Assembly: GCA_022841625.1 (NCBI GenBank)
Contig: JALHRD010000002.1
Location: forward strand, 154,526 to 218,525
Direction: 5' to 3'
DNA: 64,000 bases
Source of the DNA: Xanthobacteraceae bacterium
Lineage (GTDB): Bacteria; Pseudomonadota; Alphaproteobacteria; Rhizobiales; Xanthobacteraceae
The translations under genes and the position numbers were made by a program. Position 1 is the stretch's first letter. Each line of letters opens with the position of its first letter. Below, in pieces: positions 1 to 8,114 of the stretch. The notes under the pieces were generated by a model, which saw nothing but the letters and a program-made list of their open reading frames with translations, did no database searches and was not told the origin of the DNA.

Positions 1-1965
1 GCCGAGCAACACCGGCGCGGGCGCCTCCTGACCGCCCCTGAACGGTTCGAAGCCATACTTGCAGGCGCGCGCGAGGTCGTCCGACCGGCCCTGTTCGGAA
101 TGGTGATCATTGCGGTTGTGTATCTCCCCATTCTCACGCTCACCGGTGTTGAGGGGAAGATGTTCACGCCAATGGCGATCACCGTGCTCATGGTGCTTGC
201 CGCGGCAGCGCTCCTTTCAATTACATTCCTTCCGGCCGCCGTCGCGCTACTCGTTACCGGGCGTGTTTCCGAGCACGACAATTGGCTCATGCGGGTATCC
301 CGCCGCGCCTACGTCCCGCTTCTTGACGCCTCGATTCGGGCTCGAATCCCGATTGTCGCTGCGGCCGTTGTGCTTGTGTTGCTGACCGGTCTCGTCGCTT
401 CGCGGATGGGAGCGGAATTCATTCCGAGCCTTGATGAGGGCGATGCCGCCATCCAGGCGTTACGCGTCCCCGGCACCAGCCTGACGCAATCGGTAGAGAT
501 GCAGGTGGCGCTTGAGAAGCGGCTCTTGCAGATTCCCGAAGTCAAAGAAGTCTTTGCCAGGGTTGGCACGGCGGAAGTGGCGACTGACCCCATGCCGCCA
601 TCGATTTCCGATGGATACGTGATGCTCAGGCCGCGTGCCGAGTGGCCAAATCCCAAGAAGTCCAAGAGAGAACTTACGACCGATATTGAAAAGGCCGCCG
701 AGGAAGTTCCGGGCAGCAACTACGAGTTGTCGCAGCCGATTCAGCTGCGGTTCAACGAGTTGATCTCCGGGGTGCGCAGCGATGTCGGCGTAAAGATATT
801 CGGCGACAATCTCGACACGCTCATGACCGTCGCCAGTCAGGTTCAGAATGTCCTGCAGACGATATCAGGCGCCGCCGACGTGCGGACCGAACAGGTCGCA
901 GGGCTGCCCATGCTGACCGTGAAACTCAACCGTCCCGCGCTTGCCCGATACGGCATCAGCGTGGCCGACGTCCAGGAGACCGTCGAGATTGCCGTCGGCG
1001 GCAAAGAGGCCGGCCATGTTTTTGAAGGCGACCGGCGCTTCGAGATCGTCGTTCGGTTGCCCGAGAATCTTCGCGTTGACCTTGAGGCGATCAGGGCTAT
1101 ACCCATTCCCGTCCCGGATACCCAAGAGCAAGCACAGGCAGCAACCGTTCGCGCCGTATGGGCGAATTCACCGCTTGCGCGTGTTCGCTATGTTCCACTC
1201 TCAGCCGTCGCACAGATTGACATCGCCCCCGGACCGAACCAGATCAGCCGGGAAAACGGCACGCGCCGCATCATCGTCAGCGCCAACGTGCGCGGGCGCG
1301 ACCTGGGCTCTTTTGTCGCCGAGGCGCAGCAGAAGATCAACGCTCAAGTCAAGCTGCCGACCGGCTACTGGATTGGTTGGGGTGGGCAATTCGAACAATT
1401 GGCGTCAGCCACTCAACGCCTCATGATCGTGGTGCCGCTCGCGCTCTTGCTGATCTTCATTCTGCTGTTCATGAGTCTTGGCTCGGCGCTCGATTCCCTG
1501 CTGGTATTTAGCGGAGTGCCGCTCGCGCTGACCGGTGGCATCGTAGCGCTGTTGCTGCGCGATATCCCACTCTCCATCAGTGCTGGCATCGGGTTCATCA
1601 CGCTGTCCGGTGTCGCCGTACTCAACGGCCTCATTATCATCGCCGCGATCCAGGGGCTGCGCGAGCAAGGTCGCCCCTTGATCGAGGCAGTGCGCGAAGG
1701 CGCGTTGTTGCGGCTGCGCGCCGTGCTGATGACATCGCTGGTCGCACCCCTCGGCTTCGTCCCGATGGCGATTGCGACCGGACCGGGCGCGGAAGTTCAG
1801 CGTCCGCTCGCCACCGTCGTCATCGGGGGAATTATCTCGTCGGCCATTCTCACGCTCTTCGTCTTGCCGGCGCTGTACGTCCTGCTCGGACGCGAATCCA
1901 AGGATACGGAAGCTTCCGAACCATCCGAACTTGCCCACACGCCAACCACCGGAGGACATCCATGA
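1..1965 (+). CDS. CzcA/CusA-type heavy-metal efflux RND transporter, C-terminal part
   Basis: The frame is open from base 1, so about 655 C-terminal residues are present and roughly 390 N-terminal ones of a usual ~1040-residue HME-RND pump lie outside the window. The fragment begins in the transmembrane block (motif FTPMAITVLMVL), passes through the large periplasmic porter domain with the typical ATDPMPPSISDGY stretch, and ends with the last set of membrane helices. The family drives metal ions (Co, Zn, Cd or Cu/Ag) out through a tripartite complex using the proton gradient. The metal cannot be assigned from this half. The stop overlaps the next start as ATGA, so the following small exported protein is translationally coupled. 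The periplasmic adaptor and outer-membrane channel would be expected upstream. Confidence 0.93.
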   Translation, partial: AEQHRRGRLLTAPERFEAILAGAREVVRPALFGMVIIAVVYLPILTLTGVEGKMFTPMAITVLMVLAAAALLSITFLPAAVALLVTGRVSEHDNWLMRVSRRAYVPLLDASIRARIPIVAAAVVLVLLTGLVASRMGAEFIPSLDEGDAAIQALRVPGTSLTQSVEMQVALEKRLLQIPEVKEVFARVGTAEVATDPMPPSISDGYVMLRPRAEWPNPKKSKRELTTDIEKAAEEVPGSNYELSQPIQLRFNELISGVRSDVGVKIFGDNLDTLMTVASQVQNVLQTISGAADVRTEQVAGLPMLTVKLNRPALARYGISVADVQETVEIAVGGKEAGHVFEGDRRFEIVVRLPENLRVDLEAIRAIPIPVPDTQEQAQAATVRAVWANSPLARVRYVPLSAVAQIDIAPGPNQISRENGTRRIIVSANVRGRDLGSFVAEAQQKINAQVKLPTGYWIGWGGQFEQLASATQRLMIVVPLALLLIFILLFMSLGSALDSLLVFSGVPLALTGGIVALLLRDIPLSISAGIGFITLSGVAVLNGLIIIAAIQGLREQGRPLIEAVREGALLRLRAVLMTSLVAPLGFVPMAIATGPGAEVQRPLATVVIGGIISSAILTLFVLPALYVLLGRESKDTEASEPSELAHTPTTGGHP

Positions 1966-2339
1966 AATACGCTCTTGCCCTTTTCGCCGCGCTCGCGTTC
2001 GCCGCCATGGCCTCTGCGGAACAAAAACATGCCCACGGGGACAAAGGACCCAACGGCGGTCCCATGGAAGACGTCGCTGGTGTACATGCCGAACTCCTCA
2101 CGTCCGGCAACACGATCACGATTAATGTCTTCGACGAAGGCAATAAGCCTATCGCGACCAAGGGCTTCACCGCCGCGGCGCTCGTGGTGCGCGGATCGCA
2201 GCGTGAGACGGTTGCGCTGGCGCCAGAGGGGGTTAACGCCTTGAAGGGCACCGCTAAAGGCCCCGTTGCGGGTGCGGTGGTTACCGTGACGCTGAAGACA
2301 GCTGCCGGCAAATCCGGCCAGGCGCGGTACAAGCTGTAA
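1962..2339 (+). CDS. Small exported protein of a metal-efflux operon
   Basis: This is a 125-residue protein with a clear Sec signal peptide (MKYALALFAALAFAAMASA) and a short His/Gly-rich start to the mature part (EQKHAHGDKGPNGGP), followed by a beta-rich domain. A GGAGG ribosome site lies just before the start, and the ATG overlaps the stop of the RND pump. Proteins of this shape with an HGxKGPNGG motif often accompany czc/cus-like efflux genes. A periplasmic metal-binding or accessory role is inferred from the histidines and the coupling, not demonstrated. Confidence 0.8.
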   Translation: MKYALALFAALAFAAMASAEQKHAHGDKGPNGGPMEDVAGVHAELLTSGNTITINVFDEGNKPIATKGFTAAALVVRGSQRETVALAPEGVNALKGTAKGPVAGAVVTVTLKTAAGKSGQARYKL

Positions 2340-2912
2340 GTGGCCGTGTCGTCCCGAGCGGCAAGCGACCATTGGCACGTCTTGCCAGCTGTCATCGGCT
2401 CGATCAGGCGCGCCGCTCTCGCAGCCGCCTTTATTCTCAGCTCGCACGCGCCGGGATATGCTGAACAGGTCGCCATGCTGCCACCCGAGCAAGCGTCCTT
2501 CGCGGCCGTCGTCTGGTTTGTTCAAGCAAAAGGCTGGCGGGCCGATCTCGGGCCGGTTTGTAAGGAATTCGGGGTGGCGCATCTCACGCCGGATTGCATT
2601 TTCAAGCAGATTTCGGTCGAGGTCGTGGGCGGGTCGGAGGTATCGCAAGGCTTTAATGTGCCCATGAGCGCGACCGAGTCCATCCCGTACGCGCTGTTGT
2701 TTCACCTTCATCCGCTTGTCGGGAAGTTCTTTATTGTGTCGCCAAGCGCGACCCTGCAAGCGGCTTTTGTCCGCTCGCAGGGCACTGGCTACAGCCGCCT
2801 CCCCAATGAAATCGCGCAATGGAGTTTCGAATCGGAGATTGCGTTCTGGTTGGCAAGCCTCGGAAAAATCCGGCAGCTTATGAGGAAGCAGCGCGTTCCC
2901 GATCTTCGATAA
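2340..2912 (+). CDS. Hypothetical exported protein
   Basis: This open frame encodes about 190 residues. It would start at GTG 2340, directly after the preceding TAA, with no obvious ribosome site, so the true start is uncertain; GTG 2346 is an alternative. A hydrophobic stretch near residues 26-40 followed by YAEQ looks like a signal peptide. The mature part has no family I recognise. It contains one arm of a perfect 62-bp inverted repeat whose second arm lies 1.1 kb downstream beside a ThiF remnant. It may be a last member of the metal operon or a gene disturbed by the rearrangement at this site. Confidence 0.5.
   Translation: MAVSSRAASDHWHVLPAVIGSIRRAALAAAFILSSHAPGYAEQVAMLPPEQASFAAVVWFVQAKGWRADLGPVCKEFGVAHLTPDCIFKQISVEVVGGSEVSQGFNVPMSATESIPYALLFHLHPLVGKFFIVSPSATLQAAFVRSQGTGYSRLPNEIAQWSFESEIAFWLASLGKIRQLMRKQRVPDLR
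2554..2615 (+). repeat. 62-bp perfect inverted repeat, left arm
   Basis: Bases 2554-2615 are the exact reverse complement of 3702-3763. This arm is inside the hypothetical exported protein at 2340. Matching stops abruptly on both sides, which marks a duplicated fragment, not a slowly diverging family. Confidence 0.93.
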
Positions 2913-3066
2913 CTTGGCATCAGAAGGCGATTCGCGAATGCACGTCGGACATGCGTATGGTGTCGCCGGCTCTGCGGCTAGCTAGCCGTCACCGGAAACG
3001 GCCTCCCTGTCCGCCGAGCAGGCCGAGCACGAGACGGAAAGAGCGGTCCTTGCAGCTATGAATCGA

Positions 3067-3618
3067 TCAGCCCACTGGCGTTCCTGGGCACTCCGGCACT
3101 GAATTGGGAGTCGCGGCCTCCTCCTCACTTTCGGATACGACGCAGAAGGCCTGTTCACCCACTTTACGGTCGCCATGCCAGAATTCGAAGACCCAGAGGC
3201 CCGGCACAATCTCCCAGTCATGATCGAAATGGAATTCCCGGTAGCCCGCAGCCCCGATGACTCTCGGGACCGCCACTTCGCTGCGCAGATAGGTTGCGTG
3301 TCCGCCGGGTGCGCGCAAGCCGGGCGCGGGAAAGTTGATAGCGAGTCCCAGCTCAACGGTTGTCCCTGGAGATGACCCAACGATCACATATCGAAGGCCA
3401 AACCGAATTCCTTTTCGCGCGGGCACCACCGTAGTGCTTTTTAGCAGCTTGATCGAATCTGCAGTATATGTGGACGTTAGATCGCGCGGCCGCTCAGCAT
3501 TACGAACGGTTCTGGCTGCGTAGATACCCTTTTCAACAATCACGACAGCGTCTACGTTCGAACTACGCGCCTCCTGTGGCGCAAGCATCAGCAGCGCGAG
3601 GATCATTCCTGTGCGCAT
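3067..3618 (-). CDS. DUF3859 domain protein, exported
   Basis: The product is 183 residues long with a short signal peptide (MRTGMILALLMLAPQEARS). The mature part has the DUF3859 pattern: a GLRYVIVGSSPG strand, a FPAPGLRAP turn, and the closing WEIVPGLWVFEFWHGDRKVGEQAF motif. A GGGAGG ribosome site sits six bases before the ATG. No biochemical function is established for this domain. The gene lies entirely between the two arms of the 62-bp inverted repeat, so it sits on a segment that could in principle be inverted. Confidence 0.82.
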   Translation of the reverse strand: MRTGMILALLMLAPQEARSSNVDAVVIVEKGIYAARTVRNAERPRDLTSTYTADSIKLLKSTTVVPARKGIRFGLRYVIVGSSPGTTVELGLAINFPAPGLRAPGGHATYLRSEVAVPRVIGAAGYREFHFDHDWEIVPGLWVFEFWHGDRKVGEQAFCVVSESEEEAATPNSVPECPGTPVG

Positions 3619-3701
3619 GGTCGCCTCCCGAACTACGATCCACTATGCAATCTTAGACTATTCCATGCAGGGTTTGAACAGGCAGCACCCCCTCGGAACG
3701 G

Positions 3702-3763
3702 CGAAATCTGCTTGAAAATGCAATCCGGCGTGAGATGCGCCACCCCGAATTCCTTACAAACCG
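3702..3763 (-). repeat. 62-bp perfect inverted repeat, right arm
   Basis: This is the exact reverse complement of 2554-2615. Its outer edge abuts the truncated end of the ThiF remnant almost to the base, so the duplication and the loss of the 5' part of that gene were probably one event. Confidence 0.93.
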
Positions 3764-4161
3764 CCGGACGGCTACCGGGATTACCACCACCTTGTTACCA
3801 TCGACGTCGCGAACATTTCCGGGCCGGCCACGATCATTGATCCGAATGTCACGGCCCGCACGTGGCAGGTCATCGAAAGTCACGATCCCGAGTCGGTCTT
3901 TCTCTATTCCGATACGGCTTCGAGCCGCGCCGGTATTACCAACATCAAGCGCAAGCTTGAGCTCCGCCGCATTGTGATCGCTGGCCTTGGCGGCACCGGC
4001 TCCTACGTGCTGGACCTGACGGCGATCGCTTCGGACAGCACAACGTGTTCCGTGCGCCAGGCGCTGCGTCGATCACTGATCTCAAGGGGCGGCCGTTCAA
4101 GGTCGACCATTTCGGGCAGATATACGCGCGTATGCGGCGCGGGGTGATTACTCACACCTAG
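3764..4161 (+). pseudogene. Remnant of a ThiF/E1-like adenylyltransferase (DUF6791-ThiF type)
   Basis: From about 3767 the + strand reads GYRDYHHLVTIDV, then GPATIIDPNVTARTWQVIE, then DTASSRAGI, and the nucleotide-binding glycine loop IVIAGLGGTGSYVLDL near 4017. Reading then continues in another frame as DGDRFGQHNVFRAPGAAS and KVDHFGQIYARMRRGVITH, stopping at 4161. These are the ordered motifs of ThiF/E1-like enzymes that accompany bacterial multi-ubiquitin-like proteins. About 11 residues that normally separate LDL from DGD are missing, with a frame change, and both ends of the gene are absent. The remnant cannot encode a working E1. Family assignment is from memory of motifs; exact subfamily is less certain. 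Confidence 0.75.
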
Positions 4162-4329
4162 CGTCAGCGGACGGTGCATCACTATTCTTCGACGAAACCA
4201 GGTCGGCCGGCGGCTCCAGCACGTGCCAAGAGCCTATGGGAAAAGTTATGGATTTGGTCACGAGCGCGCTTACAACGATGGAGGGACTGATAAGAGATCA
4301 CACAAATTTTAGCCAGTGTTTGGGAAAAG

Positions 4330-4362
4330 AAGGGCGGCCGGATGTGCACTCCGGCCGCCCCG
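4330..4362 (-). terminator. Rho-independent terminator after the AlpA-like gene
   Basis: A perfect 11-bp stem (4332-4342 with 4350-4360, GGGCGGCCGGA) and a 7-base loop are followed on the minus strand by TTCTTTTCCC. It lies 20 bases past the stop of the AlpA-like gene. Confidence 0.75.
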
Positions 4363-4382
4363 TTGCCCCTCAAAAGGAGCTG

Positions 4383-4574
4383 TCAGGCGCGTGGCCGCTC
4401 CTCTATCCACGTTTCCACTTCGTCTGCATACCAGGCGACACGACAAGCACCGAGTTGCTTCCGTTTCGGGAATTGCCCGGCCTTCTCAAGCCGCGCGTCA
4501 TGCGCGAACGAGTAGGGGATGCCGTAGACAGATTTGAGCTCCTTTTTCGATACTAGCTTTCTCACGTTTGACAT
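4383..4574 (-). CDS. AlpA/excisionase-type small DNA-binding protein
   Basis: From ATG 4574, preceded by GGAGCG, the product is 63 residues: a winged-helix fold of the MerR/AlpA type (VSKKELKSVYGIPYSFAHDARLEKAGQFPKRKQLG) ending in VAWYADEVETWIEERPRA, the usual helix that closes these proteins. An upstream in-frame start at 4622 exists but adds an unrelated-looking extension. Proteins of this kind act as excisionases or regulators of integrated prophages and islands. No integrase is present nearby, so it is probably a leftover of the degraded element around it. Confidence 0.8.
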   Translation of the reverse strand: MSNVRKLVSKKELKSVYGIPYSFAHDARLEKAGQFPKRKQLGACRVAWYADEVETWIEERPRA

Positions 4575-5374
4575 TGCATCGCTCCAATGAATGGAGCGTT
4601 GCAACGCTGCCGGTTGAGCCAACTAGCAGGCGATGAGAAACATAGAATCAAATTCCGAACGCTTCAACGCGAACATAGATGAACATGGGCGTCGCATTGT
4701 TGTTGGCATCGGCGGCGCGCTGTTGTATGTTTCGGCGTCGTCTTTTTAGGTGCGAAGCGGGATCGAACCACCGCGCAAAAATTTCGTGCGGGTAGAATTG
4801 CGGGTAGTAGAAAAATTTTCCGAATCGCTTCCGGAGCCGGTTCAAAATCTTAGCCGGACGGTATGCTCCCGCCCCTGCACCATTTATCCGAGGTTCGATC
4901 CCTTTTCTTCCTCCGAATATATGGCGCTTTGTGAGTCCTTGCGTGGGCTCGTGTGGGTACGATTGCGGGGATAGTCCGATTTGCGCTGACCCGTCGTACC
5001 CGCAAGAAGTGGGCGGCGGCTCGGTTCCAGACTTTCAAACCTGATCGACTTTTCATATGCGCCGCTTGAGAACGCGCCGACGCATTGATCGATTGAGCCG
5101 GAAAAATCTAGCCTTCGGCGGTTCAAAGATGGGTTCAGCGCACAACCCCAAGGATACTCCTTCTGAACGGGAACAAGCAGGGGACCACGTCAGCGGCCAA
5201 CAGTGCTGTCATAATACTGTTTCGTTTTGGACGTCGCGCTGTAATCGCCCGCCGCCATAAAGGTTAACAAGCGCCAGAGATTGAGCAAAACGCCATTAAT
5301 ACTGCTGATCGCGCAGTTTGTTCTTGCAGTGGACCGGCCTTTACGGATTATCTAGGCGACGTCGTCAGTCGCCC
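4575..5374. other. Intergenic stretch, remnant DNA
   Basis: No convincing gene was found in about 800 bases between the AlpA-like gene and the response-regulator region. Short open frames here have atypical composition and no ribosome sites. It contains a tRNA-3'-end-like sequence at 4749-4772 and a second GGTTCGATCC-like motif near 4894 that does not fold as a T-arm. The DNA is locally richer in A+T than its neighbours, consistent with decayed mobile DNA. Confidence 0.6.
4749..4772 (-). other. tRNA 3'-end-like sequence, possible attachment-site scar
   Basis: The minus strand carries a T-arm-like stem-loop (GGTGG-TTCGATC-CCGCT) followed by a 3' acceptor-like TCGCACC. No matching 5' acceptor half (GGTGCGA) or D- and anticodon-arms are found upstream on that strand, so this is not a tRNA gene. 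Such isolated 3' ends are typical attachment duplicates left by tRNA-targeting elements. The AlpA-like gene next to it supports this, but the match is short. Confidence 0.3.
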
Positions 5375-5518
5375 ATGGCCGAGCGCCGCGGGGCTGCCCG
5401 GCGATTGCGGGACGATCTTACGGGAACCGTGACAGTTGCGAGCGTGATGGTGGACTCTGTCGAGCGTATTGCGACCGAACGGCGGCTGCGTCAGCGTGTC
5501 GGGAGCAGGCGACAATGA
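5375..5518 (+). CDS. Possible small basic protein upstream of a response regulator
   Basis: A 47-residue frame from ATG 5375 (an alternative TTG lies at 5318) is rich in Arg (MAERRGAARRLRDDL). It ends in a TGA that overlaps the ATG of the next gene (ATGA). The overlap suggests coupling, but there is no clear ribosome site and no recognised domain. It could be chance. Confidence 0.25.
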   Translation: MAERRGAARRLRDDLTGTVTVASVMVDSVERIATERRLRQRVGSRRQ

Positions 5519-6174
5519 GCCGGCGTATCCGAGTGGCTGTGGTCGACGAGCACCCGCTGTTTCGCGAGGGCGTTGCCCACACATTGGGCGGCAGCGATCT
5601 GTTCGAACTCGTGGCCGACGGAGCCTGCGCGGATGACGCGGTTCGCCTGACCAAGACCACGCCCGCCGACGTCGTGTTGCTTGACGTGAATTTGCCCGGC
5701 GGCGGCATAGCGGCGGCCCGGGCGATCGCCCAGGCCCGCCGGGATATCAAGATCATCATGCTGACGGTTTCCGACAGCGAGGCGACCGTGTCCGAAGCCA
5801 TGAGAGCCGGCGCGCATGGCTGTATCCTGAAGTGGACGAGCGGTGCCGAACTGGTCGCCGCGATATGCGCGGTTTGGCATGGCGAGCCACATATTGCGCC
5901 GGGCCTCGCCACGCAACTGTTGATGCCGGCGAGCGATCGGGGGCCGGCTTCCAAGGTCAAGTCGGGTTCGCTCGCCTTGACCGAACGTGAAGATCAAATC
6001 ATCGGTCACGTCGCGCAGGGGCTCACCAACAAGGAAATCGCAAGGCATCTCGGTCTCAGCGACAAAACCGTCAAATACTACATGACCAACATCATGCAGA
6101 AGCTCAACGTGCGCAATCGGGTGGAGGCCGTGTTGGTGCGGCAGACCAGGTCGCGCGTGGGCGCCGGGAGCTGA
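5515..6174 (+). CDS. NarL/FixJ-type response regulator
   Basis: This 219-residue protein has an N-terminal receiver domain with the acidic pair D11/E12, phosphoacceptor D57 (VVLLDVNLPGGG), a Thr switch in IIMLTVSDS, and a Lys in GCILKW. A C-terminal LuxR-type helix-turn-helix follows at about 150-208 (LTEREDQIIGHVAQGLTNKEIARHLGLSDKTVKYYMTNIMQKL). It should bind DNA when phosphorylated. No histidine kinase is adjacent, so its partner lies elsewhere. A second regulator of the same architecture follows 107 bases downstream on the same strand. Confidence 0.9.
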   Translation: MSRRIRVAVVDEHPLFREGVAHTLGGSDLFELVADGACADDAVRLTKTTPADVVLLDVNLPGGGIAAARAIAQARRDIKIIMLTVSDSEATVSEAMRAGAHGCILKWTSGAELVAAICAVWHGEPHIAPGLATQLLMPASDRGPASKVKSGSLALTEREDQIIGHVAQGLTNKEIARHLGLSDKTVKYYMTNIMQKLNVRNRVEAVLVRQTRSRVGAGS

Positions 6175-6281
6175 TCGATGGCGGAGCCTGCATTGCTGTC
6201 AGGTCCGTTCGGATCGATCGCTTCCGGTCGACGCGTTGCTGCATTGCATGTCGGCTGGCGCCGAATGAAGGGTGGGACCAA

Positions 6282-6977
6282 GTGAACGGCGCGATCCGTG
6301 TGGCTGTCGTAGAGCCGCAACCCTTGCTGCGGCAGGGGATGGTGCTGGCGCTTGCCGGGGCGGGCGTTGCCGTGGTCGCGGAAGGGCAGGACTTCCATGC
6401 GGTCGCGCACAGCTTTGAAACCGCCGAACGTCCACACATTCTGATTATTGATAGTGCGACGTCTGGCAAGCGGACCGAGGCTTTCGCGAGCGCGCTGCGC
6501 CTGTGCGCGGAGATGAAGGTTATCGTCCTGGCGTCGTCCGAGAATTCCCAGAACACCATCGACGATCTCCAGGTCGGGGTGTCCGGCTTCTTCCGGAAGA
6601 GTGTGCCAGGGGCTGAACTGGTGGATATGTTACAAGCCGCACATCGCGGCGAAGCTTACATCTCTTCCAATACAAACTTGTTTGCGACCGCCAGCGCGAT
6701 CCGGCCCGCATCGGCCGTTCGATCTGGCGACCCCGGTAGCATCTTTCTGCGCCGCGAATTGAGCATCCTGGGCCTTTTGACCAAGGGGCAGACCAACCAG
6801 GAAATTGCGAGAATCCTCGGCCTGCACGTCAGGACCGTCAAGATTCATATCACGCGAATCTTCCGAAAGCTGGGCGTCCGCAACCGGGTCGGGGCGGTCC
6901 TTGCGGTGCGGAAGATGAATCTTGTATCCGAAAATCCTTCGGCAAAACGGGTAGACCGTATCGACGAGTTGGTGTGA
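6282..6977 (+). CDS. NarL/FixJ-type response regulator with altered receiver site
   Basis: The likely start is GTG 6282, with GGGTGG just upstream, giving 231 residues. The architecture matches the preceding gene: a receiver of about 120 residues and a C-terminal LuxR-type HTH (LGLLTKGQTNQEIARILGLHVRTVKIHITRIFRKL). Phosphoacceptor D57 (ILIIDSATSG) is kept. The acidic pair that binds magnesium, D11/E12 in the neighbour, is E11/P12 here, and the LTVSDS switch is LASSEN. Weakened or phosphorylation-independent control is a reasonable inference. The two genes probably arose by duplication. Confidence 0.87.
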   Translation: MNGAIRVAVVEPQPLLRQGMVLALAGAGVAVVAEGQDFHAVAHSFETAERPHILIIDSATSGKRTEAFASALRLCAEMKVIVLASSENSQNTIDDLQVGVSGFFRKSVPGAELVDMLQAAHRGEAYISSNTNLFATASAIRPASAVRSGDPGSIFLRRELSILGLLTKGQTNQEIARILGLHVRTVKIHITRIFRKLGVRNRVGAVLAVRKMNLVSENPSAKRVDRIDELV

Positions 6978-7442
6978 TGGGCGTGCGATTCCGCCAGCGC
7001 GAGGTCGCGCGGATCGCATGCCGTCATAGAACCGCCGCACACCGCTACATGATGATACCCGTGCGTGGTGTTGCGGTAATCATGGCGCGCATTCACGCGT
7101 CTGGGTGACGTCGTTATTTTTCAAACAATTCAGTCACATCCAGTCGCGGCCGGCGAAAAAAGCGGTATGCCACGCCGCGTCTTTGAATCACCTCACTCTG
7201 TGACGGGAATCACCGCAGTTTGCAGCCAATCTCACCGCAGTCTTGCGCCAAAGTGAATCGCAGCATTGGTGCGGCGCAAAGTTCTTCGTGGTGTATCCGC
7301 AGCGATGTTCGGTGAACGGTTTGAAAATACCAACGGCTTGTGTCGTCAGGCTCTGCGACGGGTAGTCGGTCGGCAGCCGCTTGGCGCAGGCGTTGGATTG
7401 TCGAACTGGATCAATGTGTGGGTAAATCGGGAGGGCATCGTT
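6978..7442. other. Intergenic region before the outer-membrane barrel gene
   Basis: No gene is supported in these 465 bases. It carries two nearby copies of TCACCGCAGT (about 7210 and 7229) but no clear promoter or terminator. It presumably holds the promoter of the barrel gene. Confidence 0.5.
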
Positions 7443-8009
7443 ATGAAGCACCTAATTCTTATGGCAGCGGCGGCCGTCGTTATCAGTCCGGCACTGGCGG
7501 CCGATCAGCGGCCGCCGGCCGTCAAGCGGGCTCCTGCCATGGCGGTGCCGGCCTTGGGGTGGGGAGCATGTTACGTCGGCGGTCACGGCGGCGCGGTCTG
7601 GGGCGACGGCGGATCAGACAGCGGCGTTTTCGGGGGCCATATCGGCTGCAATTATCAGATCAGTCCGCAATGGGTTTTGGGTGTTGAGGGCGACGTTGAA
7701 CGCATTGGCGCGCACAGCCAGGGTTCCAACTGGGGTGCTTCGTTTCGTGGTCGTGTCGGTTATGCTGTAGGCGCCACATTATTGTATGGCACCGCGGGCC
7801 TCGCACTGCTTGATGTTCCGAATGATACCTTGACCGGCTGGACCATGGGCGCGGGTGTGGAATATGCTTTCGCGCCCAGTTGGACCGGCCGCGTCGAATA
7901 CCGTCACACGAATTTCGAACGATCGGGAAGCAATAGCGGGGGCGACAGCAGCTCGTTGCGCGTCGGGCTGAGCTACCGCTTCGGCGGCCCCGGCGGGTTC
8001 CGTTACTAA
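7443..8009 (+). CDS. Outer-membrane beta-barrel protein, Omp25/31-like
   Basis: ATG 7443 with GGGAGG upstream is chosen over a longer frame opening at 7266, because it begins with a clean Sec signal peptide (MKHLILMAAAAVVISPALAA). The 188-residue product has the pattern of the small OmpA-like/Omp25 barrels of Hyphomicrobiales: alternating amphipathic strands, WVLGVEGDVERIG, a WGASFRGRVGYAVGATLLYGTAGLAL segment, GAGVEYAFAPSWTGRVEYRHTNF, and a last strand ending in aromatic Y (FRY). It is likely a surface barrel of eight strands. A terminator-like hairpin follows. Confidence 0.87.
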   Translation: MKHLILMAAAAVVISPALAADQRPPAVKRAPAMAVPALGWGACYVGGHGGAVWGDGGSDSGVFGGHIGCNYQISPQWVLGVEGDVERIGAHSQGSNWGASFRGRVGYAVGATLLYGTAGLALLDVPNDTLTGWTMGAGVEYAFAPSWTGRVEYRHTNFERSGSNSGGDSSSLRVGLSYRFGGPGGFRY

Positions 8010-8034
8010 GCCGTGGCGTTCTGTGAATGGCGTG

Positions 8035-8065
8035 CGCCCCGGGGCGAGAGTCCGGGGCGTTTGAT
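8035..8065 (+). terminator. Terminator after the outer-membrane barrel gene
   Basis: An 8-bp GC stem (8035-8042 CGCCCCGG with 8052-8059 CCGGGGCG) is followed by TTTGATT on the + strand, 25 bases past the barrel gene's stop. Confidence 0.6.
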
Positions 8066-8114
8066 TGCGGTGGTACGGGTGCAAGAGCGCCGCGCAAAGG
8101 ACGCGCGTAGCGCG

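Noticed and set aside
1797..2819. Long minus-strand open frame opposite the metal-efflux genes
   Set aside because: It overlaps three coherent + strand frames, has no recognisable domain and reads as a GC-rich antisense shadow.
2985..3109. + strand reading PSPETASLSAEQAEHETER...
   Set aside because: The frame has an in-frame stop upstream (TAG near 2983) and no start; too short to call a gene or remnant.
4890..4905. GGTTCGATCC-like tRNA motif
   Set aside because: The flanking bases do not form a five-pair T-stem and no other tRNA parts surround it.
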